Assembly (NCBI GenBank): GCA_045616225.1
Contig: JAZLGI010000042.1
Coordinates: forward strand, 1-64,000
DNA length: 64,000 nucleotides
Source of the DNA: JAZLGI01 sp045616225
GTDB taxonomy: Bacteria; Spirochaetota; Spirochaetia; Sphaerochaetales; Sphaerochaetaceae
Reading direction: 5' to 3'
Position 1 is the stretch's first letter; each line of letters starts with the position of its first letter. The notes under the pieces were generated by a model. The model did not search any database, was not told where the DNA came from, and saw only the letters and a list, made by a program, of their open reading frames with translations. Made by a program: the position numbers and the translations under genes. Shown here piece by piece: positions 56,194 to 64,000 of this stretch.

Positions 56194-57927
56194 ATGAGCA
56201 AGACTTTAGACAAGGCTGAGATTCTTGGCCCTATTACTATTCCGGCATCAAAAAGCCAGACAATAAGAGCACTTTTGGTTGCTTTGTTTGCAAAATCCAA
56301 GAGTATACTTCATAATCCTTTAATTTCATCAGATACAGAAAGTTGCATAAAACTTTGCAAACAGATGGGAGCAAAGATAGAGGTTAAGGACAATGTTCTC
56401 AAAATAGACAGTTCAGGTTTTGATTTTGAGGAGACATCTCCTCTTGAGATAGATTGCAACAACAGTGGTACAACACTTTTCTTTGCCACTGCACTTGCTG
56501 CGGTTCTTAAGAGAAAAATAACCTTTACAGGAGATAAAAGCCTTCAAAGCAGAAGTGCGTTGCCTCTTTTAAACAGCCTTGAAGACCTTGGAGCAAAAAC
56601 AGAGCATGATGAAAACGGCAATGCTCCTTATAGTGTTTTAGGACCAATGAAGGGAGGAAAGACAACTATAGAGTGCAAGACCAGTCAGTACTTGTCTGCA
56701 TTGCTTTTTGCATGTCCGCTCTTGCCAAATGATACAGAAATAAGCGTTCCTCTTCTGTTTGAAGAACCGTATGTTAAAATAACACTTTCATGGTTGGACA
56801 GTCAGAAAATCAAGTACCGGACAAATGAGAATTTCTCAAGTTTTACAATTTACGGGAATCAGAATTATCACGGTTTTGAATCTGAAATATTCGGAGACTT
56901 TTCTTCTGCCGGTTATTTCTTCTGTTCTGCAGCTATAACAGGGGGAAGTGTTACTGTAAACGGTCTTGACCCTTTTGACCCACAAGGAGACAAAGGAATC
57001 TTGTCTGTTCTCAGAAAAATGGGATGTAGGATTCAGTGGTCAGGCAACAGTGTAAAAGTTTCCGGGCCAAAGAAATATCTGGAAGGCGGAACCTTTGACA
57101 TAAATGCCATGCCTGATGCCCTTCCTGCATTGGCAGTCTGTTGTTGTTTTGCAAAGGGCGGGGCAAGTCTTGTCAATGTTCCTCAAGCCAGACTTAAAGA
57201 GACAGACAGAATTTCTGTCATGGCAAGAAACCTGACAAAACTTGGTGCAAAAGTTTCAGAACTTCCTGACGGTCTTGTCTTTGAGCCAATAACAGAATTT
57301 AAGGGAGCGCAGGTAGACAGCTGTCATGACCACAGAATTGCAATGGCAATGGCAGTTGCAAGTCTTGCATCTTCTGACGGGGTCACTATAAGAAATTCAG
57401 CCGCAGTTAAAATGACTTTTCCATCATTTTTTGAGCTGTTTGACAGCGTGAGGAAGCCAATGAATACAACAAAAATAATATGTACTTCTACTACTGAGAA
57501 TCTTGCCAGACAGCTTGCAGACAAAGAAGCAGAAATTTTCTTTGCAAAAGATGTCCTTGAAAACCCTCAGATAATAGGTGAGTTTACCAATCTTGGATTT
57601 GTATTTGAGAGAACAAAACAAGAGGTTCCAAAAGATATAGTTGCTTGTATCGGTCTTTTGGGTAATTATGAGATTTCTAGTTTGGAGTATCTTTTCACTG
57701 TGGTAAGGGCAGACAAACCGGGAAAGAGTCTTAGAATTGTTGAGCTTTTGGCTGCCAGAGAGAAGTGTGCTGTGTCGTACAGTGCTTTCACTCCGTCAGA
57801 TGATTGCGAGAAGACAAGGGAAATCAGGCGTGAGTTGGACGACAGAGAGATTAAGCTTCCAAAGTTTATTCTGTTTATGGGAACCTACATGTGCCTCAAA
57901 TTCAAAAAGAAACGGGAAAATGTGTGA
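56194..57927 (+). CDS. aroA: EPSP synthase with unexplained C-terminal extension
   Basis: A 577-residue protein. Residues 1-422 are 3-phosphoshikimate 1-carboxyvinyltransferase of the shikimate pathway: IPASKSQTIRALLVALFA at the start, NNSGTTLFFATALA, GDKSLQSRSALPLLNSL, TSQYLSALLFACPLL, ARLKETDRISVMARNL and DHRIAMAMAVAS. The catalytic lysine, arginines and the ETDR block are kept. Residues 423-577 (from MNTTKIICTSTTENLA) are an extra domain of about 155 residues, with alternating alpha and beta character, that I cannot assign; it is not a shikimate kinase (no P-loop). ATG 56194 is preferred over GTG 56188, which abuts the -10. rimO follows by 2 bp. Confidence 0.9.
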   Translation: MSKTLDKAEILGPITIPASKSQTIRALLVALFAKSKSILHNPLISSDTESCIKLCKQMGAKIEVKDNVLKIDSSGFDFEETSPLEIDCNNSGTTLFFATALAAVLKRKITFTGDKSLQSRSALPLLNSLEDLGAKTEHDENGNAPYSVLGPMKGGKTTIECKTSQYLSALLFACPLLPNDTEISVPLLFEEPYVKITLSWLDSQKIKYRTNENFSSFTIYGNQNYHGFESEIFGDFSSAGYFFCSAAITGGSVTVNGLDPFDPQGDKGILSVLRKMGCRIQWSGNSVKVSGPKKYLEGGTFDINAMPDALPALAVCCCFAKGGASLVNVPQARLKETDRISVMARNLTKLGAKVSELPDGLVFEPITEFKGAQVDSCHDHRIAMAMAVASLASSDGVTIRNSAAVKMTFPSFFELFDSVRKPMNTTKIICTSTTENLARQLADKEAEIFFAKDVLENPQIIGEFTNLGFVFERTKQEVPKDIVACIGLLGNYEISSLEYLFTVVRADKPGKSLRIVELLAAREKCAVSYSAFTPSDDCEKTREIRRELDDREIKLPKFILFMGTYMCLKFKKKRENV

Positions 57928-57929
57928 CT

Positions 57930-59273
57930 ATGTTTAAGAAACTGTATATAGAAAACCTGGGTTGTGTCAAAAATCAGGTAGACGCAGAGGTTATTGCCTA
58001 CAATTTGTCAAAAGACGGGTTTGAACTGGTAGAAGATGCCCAAAAAGCAGATTTGATAATAATCAATACATGTGGCTTCATTGACAGCGCAAAAGAAGAA
58101 TCTATTAACACTTTTTTTTCTCTTAAGGAAAGTTGTCCAAAAGCAAGGATAATTGTAAGCGGATGCCTTGCCCAGAGATATTCACAGGAGTTAAAAGAGC
58201 AGCTGGTTGAGGCCGATGCTATTTTTGGCAACAGAAATCTGCTTAAGGTTAACGAAATTGTAAAGGAAGTCTTTGAGGACAAGTCACGTCAAACAAAACT
58301 TTTAAGACCGGAATATCCAAGTCCTTATGAAGAGTCAGATACAAGGGACAAACTTTTTAACTTTCCCGGTTCTGCATATCTTAAAATTTCAGAGGGGTGC
58401 AATCACCGTTGCGGATACTGTGCAATTCCTCTTATAAGAGGAGATTTGAGAAGCAGACCAAAAGAAGCGGTTTTGGAAGAAGCCACAAGACTTGTTTCAA
58501 ATGGAATTAAAGAGATAAACATTATTGCCCAGGATTTGGCAGCATACGGTACAGATTGGGATAAAAAAAGTCATTTCTGTGAACTTTTGGAAGATATCTG
58601 CAAAATAGAAGGTGATTTTAAAGTAAGAATGCTTTACATTCATCCGGACTCATTTCCAATGGAGCTGTTGAACCTTATGCAGAGGCAACCAAAAATCCTT
58701 CATTATTTTGATTTGCCGTTCCAACATGCAAGTTCACATATTCTTACTCCAATGAAGAGAACGGGAAATCCTCAAGTGTATTCAAGACTCATTGACAGTA
58801 TTAAACAGGCAATACCGGATGCTGTTATAAGAACAACAATTATGCTTGGCTTTCCGGGCGAGACAGATGATGACTTTAACCAGGTCTATGATTTTACAAA
58901 ATACTGCAGATTCAACTGGATGGGCAGTTTTACATTCTCTTTGGAAGAGGGAACCTACGCAGCTACTCTAACAACAGAAGAAGAACATCTGGCTCTTCAC
59001 AAGATTGCGGTTAAAAGGCAAAAGAAACTTCAGAGACTTCAGGAAAAGATTTCTTCACAACGTCTTGAGGAATTTGTAGGAAAAACCTACCATGTGCTAA
59101 TAGAGGAACTTGTAGAGGGAGAAGACCTTGCAATAGGAAGAATCTACGCTCAGGCTCCTGAAGTAGACGGGCTTACGGTTGTTATGGGAAGAGACATGAT
59201 ACCGGGCAATGTCTATGAATGTGGAATCACAAAGGTTAACGGAATTGACCTTGAAGCAATAAAGATAAACTGA
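57930..59273 (+). CDS. rimO: Ribosomal protein S12 methylthiotransferase RimO
   Basis: A 447-residue methylthiotransferase from ATG 57930 (the open frame extends upstream inside aroA without family support). The N-terminal MTTase domain has three cluster cysteines in ENLGCVKNQVD, INTCGFIDSAKEESI and VSGCLAQRY. The radical SAM motif is CNHRCGYCAIP near 155. A TRAM domain closes the protein. The sequence FIDSAKEESI and overall form match RimO rather than MiaB. It adds a methylthio group to an aspartate of S12. The gene lies 2 bp after aroA and 21 bp before pcrA. A run of eight T occurs near 58110. Confidence 0.94.
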   Translation: MFKKLYIENLGCVKNQVDAEVIAYNLSKDGFELVEDAQKADLIIINTCGFIDSAKEESINTFFSLKESCPKARIIVSGCLAQRYSQELKEQLVEADAIFGNRNLLKVNEIVKEVFEDKSRQTKLLRPEYPSPYEESDTRDKLFNFPGSAYLKISEGCNHRCGYCAIPLIRGDLRSRPKEAVLEEATRLVSNGIKEINIIAQDLAAYGTDWDKKSHFCELLEDICKIEGDFKVRMLYIHPDSFPMELLNLMQRQPKILHYFDLPFQHASSHILTPMKRTGNPQVYSRLIDSIKQAIPDAVIRTTIMLGFPGETDDDFNQVYDFTKYCRFNWMGSFTFSLEEGTYAATLTTEEEHLALHKIAVKRQKKLQRLQEKISSQRLEEFVGKTYHVLIEELVEGEDLAIGRIYAQAPEVDGLTVVMGRDMIPGNVYECGITKVNGIDLEAIKIN

Positions 59274-59294
59274 TTTTTTTCTGGTGGAGTTTAG

Positions 59295-61631
59295 ATGAAA
59301 GATTTTCTGGAAGGACTCAATGCACAGCAGAGAGAGGCTGTCATGATAAATGATGGTTCTCTTTTGGTTTTTGCAGGAGCAGGAAGCGGAAAAACAAGAG
59401 TAATTACTACAAAAATTGCATATAGTATTCAGAATCTTGGAATAAAACCATGGCAGATTCTGGCAGTGACATTTACCAACAAAGCCTGCAGGGAAATGCA
59501 GGACAGAGTTACAGACATGATAGGAGATGAGGCTGTTGGTACAGTAATAAAAACTTTTCACTCATTTGGTGTCTGGCTTTTAAGAAAATACTGGGAAGAG
59601 GCAGGTCTTTCAAAAAACTTCAAAATTTATGATGAAGAAGACAGTGCGGTTCTTTTGCAACAATGTTTTCCCAATGAAAACAAAAAAGACCTTATTGGAT
59701 ATTGCAAGAAGATTAGCATTTTAAAAGATAAGATGGAAAAGCCTGATTCCCGAGATGACAGGCTATGCAAATATTATGCTGCCTACCAGTCAAAGTTAAG
59801 AAGTACGGGCAATGTAGACTTTGCAGACATGATTACAATTTCCATAAAACTTCTGCGTGAGAATTCGGAAATCAAGGACTACATACACAACCGTTTTAAA
59901 GTGATTCTTGTAGATGAGTATCAAGATAGTAACAAAGCACAGTTTCTTTTGCTGAAAGAACTTGTAGGTCCTGCCACTTTTGTATGCGTTGTTGGAGATG
60001 ATGACCAGAGTATCTACCGGTTCAGAGGAGCAGAAGTAAAGAACATTCTCTCATTTCCGGAAGTCTTTCCAAATACCAAAACTGTTGTTCTTGGAAGAAA
60101 TTACCGTTGTACAAAGCAAATTCTTGATGCTGCAAGTGATGTAATTTGCCGTAACTGTTCAAGGGCAAAAAAAGAGCTTGTTGCAGAACATTCAGAAGGA
60201 ATGATTCCTCAGCTTTACTATGTTAATTCAGATATAGATGAAGCCAGAAAAGTTGCTCAGATTATCAAAGAAAAGGGTAACTATGGTAAAACTGCCGTTT
60301 TATACAGGACAAATGCTCAGTCAAAAGCTTTTGAAGACCAGTTTATGTTTTTTCAGATTCCTTACCATCTTGTTGGGGCTTTGCGTTTCTACGACAGAGA
60401 AGAGATTAAAGACTGTATTGCTTTGATTAGTCTTATCATAAACCCAAAGGATTCTGTTTCGTTTCAAAGGATGATTAACAAGCCTGCCCGTTCAATTGGA
60501 GATGTCTCTGTTCAAAAGCTTTTGGATATTTCTTTGGAAACAGACGGAGATGTCATAGAAGCTTCAAAAAAAGCCGTTGCAAATCTTCTTGTAAGGGGTG
60601 CTGCCGTTTCCGGTGTTGAAAATTTCCTTTCTTCTTATGCTTCAAGTTTTGCCAAGTTTGGTGATATAAACAATAGTGAGCTTCTTAAGTTTATCATTCA
60701 GGAGTTTGGGCTTCTGGACTACTACATAAAACGGGACAAAGAAGAGCATAACGTAGATAATGCCAGGGTAGATAACATTAACCAGCTTGTGAATATGTTA
60801 AGTAGCGAAGTTTTCTCTGACGGAATAGAGGGAATCAACAATTTCCTTGAGTACATAGCTCTTGATCCAAGTTCTCTTGCTAATGACAGTGCTTCCGGTA
60901 AGAAAAGTGATGAAGGTGTGACTTTAATTACTATGCACAACACAAAGGGCCTTGAATTTGACAGGGTCTTTGTCACCGGAATGGAACAGGAAATTTTCCC
61001 TGGTAACAGTTTTGAAACCACTTTGGATGACTTGGAAGAAGAACGCAGAATCTGTTATGTCGCCTTTACCCGTGCGAGATATGAGCTTTATATTTTGTCT
61101 GCAAATTCCAGAATGAAGTGGGGGCATGTGCAGTATGAAACTCCATCTCAATTCATAAAGGAAATAAAGCCAAATCATATAGAAGAACATGACTCAAGGG
61201 AAAGCAGAACTTCTTACTGGGCATATTCCGGTAAGAGTGCAAGCAAATATAATAAATACGAAAGCAAGTATGATGGTTACACTGGTAACTATAAGGGTAA
61301 CTATGATGGAGTTTCTGTTCCAAAGTATCCTCAGCAAACTGCAAGTCCTTATCTCATAAGACCAAAAGCAACTTTAATAAAGGCTCAGTCCGGTGCTAAA
61401 TCTATTGCTGAACCTGTTGTAAGTTCTGTTGCAGGTTCTGGTGTGGGGAAGCCTGTAAATACTGTAAAGTTTGTTGTAGGAGACAGAATTCATTCAGATG
61501 CTTACGGAAATGGTTCTGTTACAAATGTGAGGACACTTGCAGGCAGGGAAGTTATTGATATTAAGTTTGACAACGGAAAACAAGGTTCATTTGCTTCCGG
61601 TAAAACAACCTTTACAAAGATTACAGACTAA
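59295..61631 (+). CDS. pcrA: ATP-dependent DNA helicase PcrA/UvrD
   Basis: A 778-residue superfamily 1 helicase. Motifs: Q motif LNAQQREAVMI, Walker A VFAGAGSGKTRVITTKIA near 28, VTFTNKACREMQDRV, motif II ILVDEYQDSNKAQ near 210, GDDDQSIYRFRGAEVKNIL, motif V LITMHNTKGLEFDRVFV and motif VI RRICYVAFTRARYELYI. After the motor comes a low-complexity tyrosine/lysine/glycine stretch (about 645-680: KYNKYESKYDGYTGNYKG), then a C-terminal Tudor-like domain (VGDRIHSDAYGNGSVTNV) as in PcrA, which binds RNA polymerase. It acts in repair and replication restart. RBS GGTGGAG precedes ATG. Confidence 0.94.
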   Translation: MKDFLEGLNAQQREAVMINDGSLLVFAGAGSGKTRVITTKIAYSIQNLGIKPWQILAVTFTNKACREMQDRVTDMIGDEAVGTVIKTFHSFGVWLLRKYWEEAGLSKNFKIYDEEDSAVLLQQCFPNENKKDLIGYCKKISILKDKMEKPDSRDDRLCKYYAAYQSKLRSTGNVDFADMITISIKLLRENSEIKDYIHNRFKVILVDEYQDSNKAQFLLLKELVGPATFVCVVGDDDQSIYRFRGAEVKNILSFPEVFPNTKTVVLGRNYRCTKQILDAASDVICRNCSRAKKELVAEHSEGMIPQLYYVNSDIDEARKVAQIIKEKGNYGKTAVLYRTNAQSKAFEDQFMFFQIPYHLVGALRFYDREEIKDCIALISLIINPKDSVSFQRMINKPARSIGDVSVQKLLDISLETDGDVIEASKKAVANLLVRGAAVSGVENFLSSYASSFAKFGDINNSELLKFIIQEFGLLDYYIKRDKEEHNVDNARVDNINQLVNMLSSEVFSDGIEGINNFLEYIALDPSSLANDSASGKKSDEGVTLITMHNTKGLEFDRVFVTGMEQEIFPGNSFETTLDDLEEERRICYVAFTRARYELYILSANSRMKWGHVQYETPSQFIKEIKPNHIEEHDSRESRTSYWAYSGKSASKYNKYESKYDGYTGNYKGNYDGVSVPKYPQQTASPYLIRPKATLIKAQSGAKSIAEPVVSSVAGSGVGKPVNTVKFVVGDRIHSDAYGNGSVTNVRTLAGREVIDIKFDNGKQGSFASGKTTFTKITD

Positions 61632-61740
61632 GTAGTCTGTAACATCTAAACCTTTAATGTTCTTCTACGTCTTATGCCAATATTCAAATGTTTATTTCTT
61701 TACTTGGCGACAGCCAAGCTGCATCAATAAACAGAGCCTA

Positions 61741-61821
61741 TTGACATAATACTTGAAGCTCATAATACAAGTTTTAACTGTTACAAACTACTAGACAAGA
61801 AAGCAAAATAATTAGTATTAT
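61741..61821 (+). promoter_or_regulatory. Two promoters for rplM-rpsI
   Basis: Promoter 1: TTGACA (61741-61746), 16 bases, TAATAC (61763-61768). Promoter 2: TAGACA (61792-61797), 18 bases, TATTAT (61816-61821). They lie in the 337-bp gap after pcrA and leave leaders of about 190 and 140 bases, which include a GGTTG...CAACC hairpin (61903-61925 region) that could serve ribosomal-protein control. Confidence 0.6.
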
Positions 61822-61852
61822 AGGCTTTGTGTGCCGTAAAGGCTTTTCTGGC

Positions 61853-61972
61853 ATGGAAAAAACTATCCCACGGTTGTTCCTAAACCAAAAAATCCTCTGC
61901 GGGTTGCTCGAAGGACTGCTCAACCCCAAAAGCAACGTTCACCAAAACCATAGAATAAGGTGTTTACTATGA
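61853..61972 (+). other. Possible 39-codon leader ORF ending on the rplM start
   Basis: ATG 61853 opens a frame of 39 codons (MEKTIPRLFLNQKILCGLLE at the start) whose TGA (61970-61972) overlaps the rplM ATG as ATGA. No good ribosome binding site precedes it, so it may be chance; the exact overlap is what makes it worth noting. Confidence 0.25.
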
Positions 61973-62397
61973 AAACTATTTTTGTAAAGCCGCTGGAACA
62001 GGAAAAGAAGTGGTACCTGATTGACGCAGAGGGAAAAGAACTGGGTCGTGTAGCAGTTGCCGCAGCTAACATTCTTCGTGGCAAGAATAAACCGGAGTAC
62101 GTACCTCACCAGGAAATTGGAGACTACGTAATTATCATCAATGCAGCTAAGGCAGCTCTTACAGGAAACAAGGCAAACGATAAGATGTATCGCCGTGTTT
62201 CAGGTTATGCCGGTGGAATGAAGGAAGAGACTTATGCTCAGACAGTAGAGCGCAAGCCTTGTTATCCAATGGAACACGCAGTTAAGGGTATGCTTCCAAA
62301 GGGATCACTTGGACGCAAGCTTTTCACAAACCTCCATGTTTATGCAGATGCAAAGCATCCACATGCAGCACAGCAGCCTGTAATGGTTGAAATCTAA
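61969..62397 (+). CDS. rplM: 50S ribosomal protein L13
   Basis: A 142-residue L13. ATG 61969 follows AAGGTG at 61957-61962 and gives the usual N terminus MKTIFVKPLEQEKKWYLIDA. Family segments are GRVAVAAANILRGKNKP, GDYVIIINAAKAALTG, GYAGGMKEETY and GMLPKGSLGRKLFTNLHVY. L13 is an early assembly protein of the large subunit. rpsI follows after 12 bp, the standard pair. Codon use is more biased toward GGT/CGC-type codons than in neighbours, as expected for highly expressed genes. Confidence 0.97.
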   Translation: MKTIFVKPLEQEKKWYLIDAEGKELGRVAVAAANILRGKNKPEYVPHQEIGDYVIIINAAKAALTGNKANDKMYRRVSGYAGGMKEETYAQTVERKPCYPMEHAVKGMLPKGSLGRKLFTNLHVYADAKHPHAAQQPVMVEI

Positions 62398-62409
62398 GGG
62401 AGTACCGGT

Positions 62410-62823
62410 ATGGCTAAGAAAGAAGAATCAAAGAATATCAATCTCGGACAGGGAACAGGCCGCAGAAAGACTGCAGTTGCACGTGTTTACCTCCGCGAAG
62501 GTAGTGGAAAGATTACAGTCAACGGAAGAGACGTAGAAGAATACTTCAGCGACCCTCTTTGCATTTATCAGGTTAAGCAGCCTCTCGTAGTCACAGATAG
62601 TCTTACAAAGTTTGATGTTGTCATTAACGTTGTAGGTGGTGGACAGTCAGGTCAGGCAGGTGCTTGCCGTCATGGTATTGCACGTGCTCTCGTTGCAGAA
62701 AACGAGGCTAACCGCCCGGCACTTCACGAGAACGGCTTCATGACAAGAGACCCAAGAATGGTAGAAAGAAAGAAGTACGGTCAGCGTGGTGCAAGACGCA
62801 AGTTCCAGTTCTCAAAGAGATAA
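62410..62823 (+). CDS. rpsI: 30S ribosomal protein S9
   Basis: A 137-residue S9 with the signature [19 protein letters not shown] near 80 and the basic C-terminal tail [17 protein letters not shown] that reaches the decoding centre. The N terminus has a short extra segment ([14 protein letters not shown]) before [15 protein letters not shown]. It pairs with rplM and ends in a terminator 27 bp downstream. Confidence 0.97.
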   Translation: MAKKEESKNINLGQGTGRRKTAVARVYLREGSGKITVNGRDVEEYFSDPLCIYQVKQPLVVTDSLTKFDVVINVVGGGQSGQAGACRHGIARALVAENEANRPALHENGFMTRDPRMVERKKYGQRGARRKFQFSKR

Positions 62824-62849
62824 TTTGCTTTTCATTTATCTTTATTACG

Positions 62850-62880
62850 CAGCATGGATTTGTTCCATGCTGTTTTTTTT
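62850..62880 (+). terminator. Intrinsic terminator of rplM-rpsI
   Basis: CAGCATGGA (62850-62858) pairs with TCCATGCTG (62864-62872), a 9-bp stem with a 5-base loop, followed by eight T. Confidence 0.9.
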
Positions 62881-62961
62881 GCTTTTCTCGGCCTCTGACT
62901 TGGCTCTGTTTTTCTTTTTGGTTAGCGCCTGTCAACATTTTTTGCAAGTTTCATGGTTTTT

Positions 62962-62979
62962 TGTGGTAAAATTACCACA
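62962..62979. promoter_or_regulatory. 18-bp inverted repeat TGTGGTAA-AA-TTACCACA
   Basis: Two 8-bp arms separated by two bases, in the 242-bp non-coding gap 62824-63065. GTGGTA recurs nearby (63004). It could be an operator, but no gene starts close by on either strand, so it may be a remnant. Confidence 0.35.
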
Positions 62980-63065
62980 GAAATTATAAAAAGTTCTAAA
63001 AAATGTGGTACTTTCGTTTCACCGTAAGCTATGGTGTGGTTCAGAAGTAGGGTGGAGTTGTCACT

Positions 63066-63715
63066 TTAGTTCTTCAAACAGCCAATAGGAATAACATACA
63101 CTCCGTCTTCACGCTTATAACCATATTCAGTTGCCGTTATTACAAGCTTGAGATCCGGAAGTCTTAGAGGAACCTGTTTTTCGTTTTTATTGTGCTCTGT
63201 GATGAGTCTTTCTATCTCACATAAATGTTTGGCGCCTAAATCAATATCTTTGCTTCCTAGCTTGAATTCAATCAAAGCATAACGGCCATCCTTCAGATGA
63301 AGTACAGCATCTGCTTCTAAACCATAGCGGTCATGATAATATGAGATTTCCCCGTTCATTCCGGAAGAGTAAATCTTCAAATCTCTAATGCACAATTTTA
63401 TTTAACACATTTGAGGTGTTTTGTTTAACACATTTGCGTTAGGGTACTTGCTTTGGGTACTTTGTTTCCAGCAAGGAGACTTAAGGCCAATAAAAAACTA
63501 GTAGTATCGGTTGCTTCTGAAAATAGTTCTTTAGCTCTGACATCTTGAATTAAGTTTATTTCTACAAATGAATTAAATTGTTCTTTTCCGAACTTTCTGA
63601 TAATAAATGTTTTGCCTACTTGTCTTGCTCCGGCAATTAGTAATGCTTTGGAGTTTGTTTTAAAGAGTGACAGTTTGTCTTCAAATTTTCGTTTCAGGAT
63701 ACAATAAAACTGCAC
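63066..63715 (-). pseudogene. Broken AAA-family ATPase with DUF4143-type C terminus
   Basis: Two fragments on the minus strand. The 5' part (63715-63425, GTG start) has ILKRKFEDKLSLF and P-loop LLIAGARQVGKTFIIRKF, then FVEINLIQD, and stops early. The 3' part (63395-63066) reads SGMNGEISYYHDRYGLEAD, YALIEFKLGSKDID and the tail of a DUF4143 domain, in a different frame. Intact members are about 400 residues; some 200 central residues are missing. The junction holds a 13-bp direct repeat (TTTAACACATTTG at 63401 and 63424). This is a deletion plus frameshift in a common orphan ATPase family. Confidence 0.85.
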
Positions 63716-63788
63716 TTTTCCAATGTTGAAATCAGCAATAGTTACACTTTTCCAATAAAAATATAGGTAAAAATCTACACTTTTCCAA
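63713..63788. repeat. Three copies of CACTTTTCCAA spaced 32-33 bp
   Basis: Copies start at 63713, 63745 and 63778 (read TTGGAAAAGTG on the minus strand) directly upstream of the broken ATPase gene; the first overlaps its start codon. Spacing is about three helical turns, so they could be tandem protein-binding sites. Confidence 0.55.
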
Positions 63789-63806
63789 CATCAGAAATTG
63801 GCTAGT

Positions 63807-64000
63807 TTACTCAAAACTGATAACAAGCTTTTTGCCTAAACCTTTTGCTAAAGCAGAAAGGGTAGCAACTGTAGGACTGCAAGATGAATTTTCAATTCTG
63901 CTGATATTTGATTGTTTAATTCCGCTTTTTTCTGCAAGCTCTTTTTGTGTAAGATTACTGTTGATTCTAGCAGTGATAAGAGCTTTTGCAACAAAGTATT
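63807..64000 (-). CDS. XRE-family helix-turn-helix protein (5' end outside window)
   Basis: The last 64 codons of a minus-strand gene that enters from beyond 64000. The helix-turn-helix reads NLTQKELAEKSGIKQSNIS followed by RIENSSCSPTVATLSALAK, ending GKKLVISFE. This is the C-terminal-half pattern of HigA-type antitoxins and small XRE regulators. Its toxin partner, if any, would lie outside the window. It precedes the broken ATPase gene by about 90 bp in the same direction. Confidence 0.85.
   Translation of the reverse strand, partial: YFVAKALITARINSNLTQKELAEKSGIKQSNISRIENSSCSPTVATLSALAKGLGKKLVISFE

Noticed and set aside
61632..61968. A known riboswitch or stable RNA ahead of rplM
   Set aside because: Hairpins are present but I recognise no conserved riboswitch core; only promoters and a possible leader ORF are claimed.
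62824..63065. A small gene between rpsI and the ATPase pseudogene
   Set aside because: Only very short frames without ribosome sites are present; the gap holds the terminator and one inverted repeat.
63713..63788. CRISPR-like spacing of three short repeats
   Set aside because: The repeat is only 11 bp, there are three copies, spacers are AT-rich promoter-like DNA and no cas gene is present.

Overview
The window reads as chromosomal DNA of a spirochaete, most probably a host-associated Treponema. The reasons are family-level: AT-rich DNA coding on both strands, an RsbU/RsbV/RsbW-type partner-switch module, large exported proteins with bacterial Ig-like ends, several MATE pumps, a GGGtGRT/IscU-like pair, an ECF transporter beside S-adenosylmethionine hydroxide adenosyltransferase genes, and a short DNA polymerase I. 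No rRNA, phage, integrase, transposase or CRISPR array was seen, and no species name can be given from sequence reading alone.

Layout. 1-4.5 kb: partner-switch phosphatase, STAS protein and anti-sigma-type kinase, then a large exported protein. 4.5-12.9 kb: Dabb protein, IscU-like/GGGtGRT pair, a complete ECF transporter (S, fused A-A, T) and four SAM-hydrolase family paralogues in different states of preservation. 13-20 kb: queuosine-precursor-type transporter, two PAP2 phosphatases, a MATE pump, two TetR regulators, and a serine palmitoyltransferase-like/ketoreductase pair beside the remnant of an adenylate-forming enzyme. 20-25 kb: a minus-strand operon (MATE, DHH phosphoesterase, EamA transporter, class III aminotransferase). 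25-29 kb: NAD synthetase, a nuclease-like hypothetical, a small predicted outer-membrane protein. 29-35.7 kb: polA, then elongation factor P with both of its modification enzymes (epmB, epmA) and a coaE with a membrane tail. 35.7-45 kb: mnmE, mnmG, rsmG, ftsK, a DEAD-box helicase fused to a PlsC acyltransferase, and a membrane-anchored NUC1 nuclease. 45-56 kb: MATE, tRNA-Gly(CCC), CPBP protease, an AddB/AddA-like helicase-nuclease pair, and a second Ig-like exported protein. 56-62.8 kb: aroA with an unexplained C-terminal extension, rimO, pcrA, rplM-rpsI. 63-64 kb: a broken AAA ATPase gene and the end of an XRE regulator.

Threads running through the window. (1) Gene ends carry short tandem repeats with 41-, 42- or 52-bp periods, most built round a short inverted repeat, at six or more sites. 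(2) The two Ig-like exported proteins, about 54 kb apart, share an identical 20-bp direct-repeat site upstream. (3) Several genes have a promoter-like pair whose expected start point falls on the start codon with no ribosome binding site, suggesting leaderless transcripts. (4) There are several unusual domain fusions (helicase-acyltransferase, CoaE-membrane tail, AroA-extension). The most system-like locus is the ECF transporter with its family of SAM-hydrolase paralogues.
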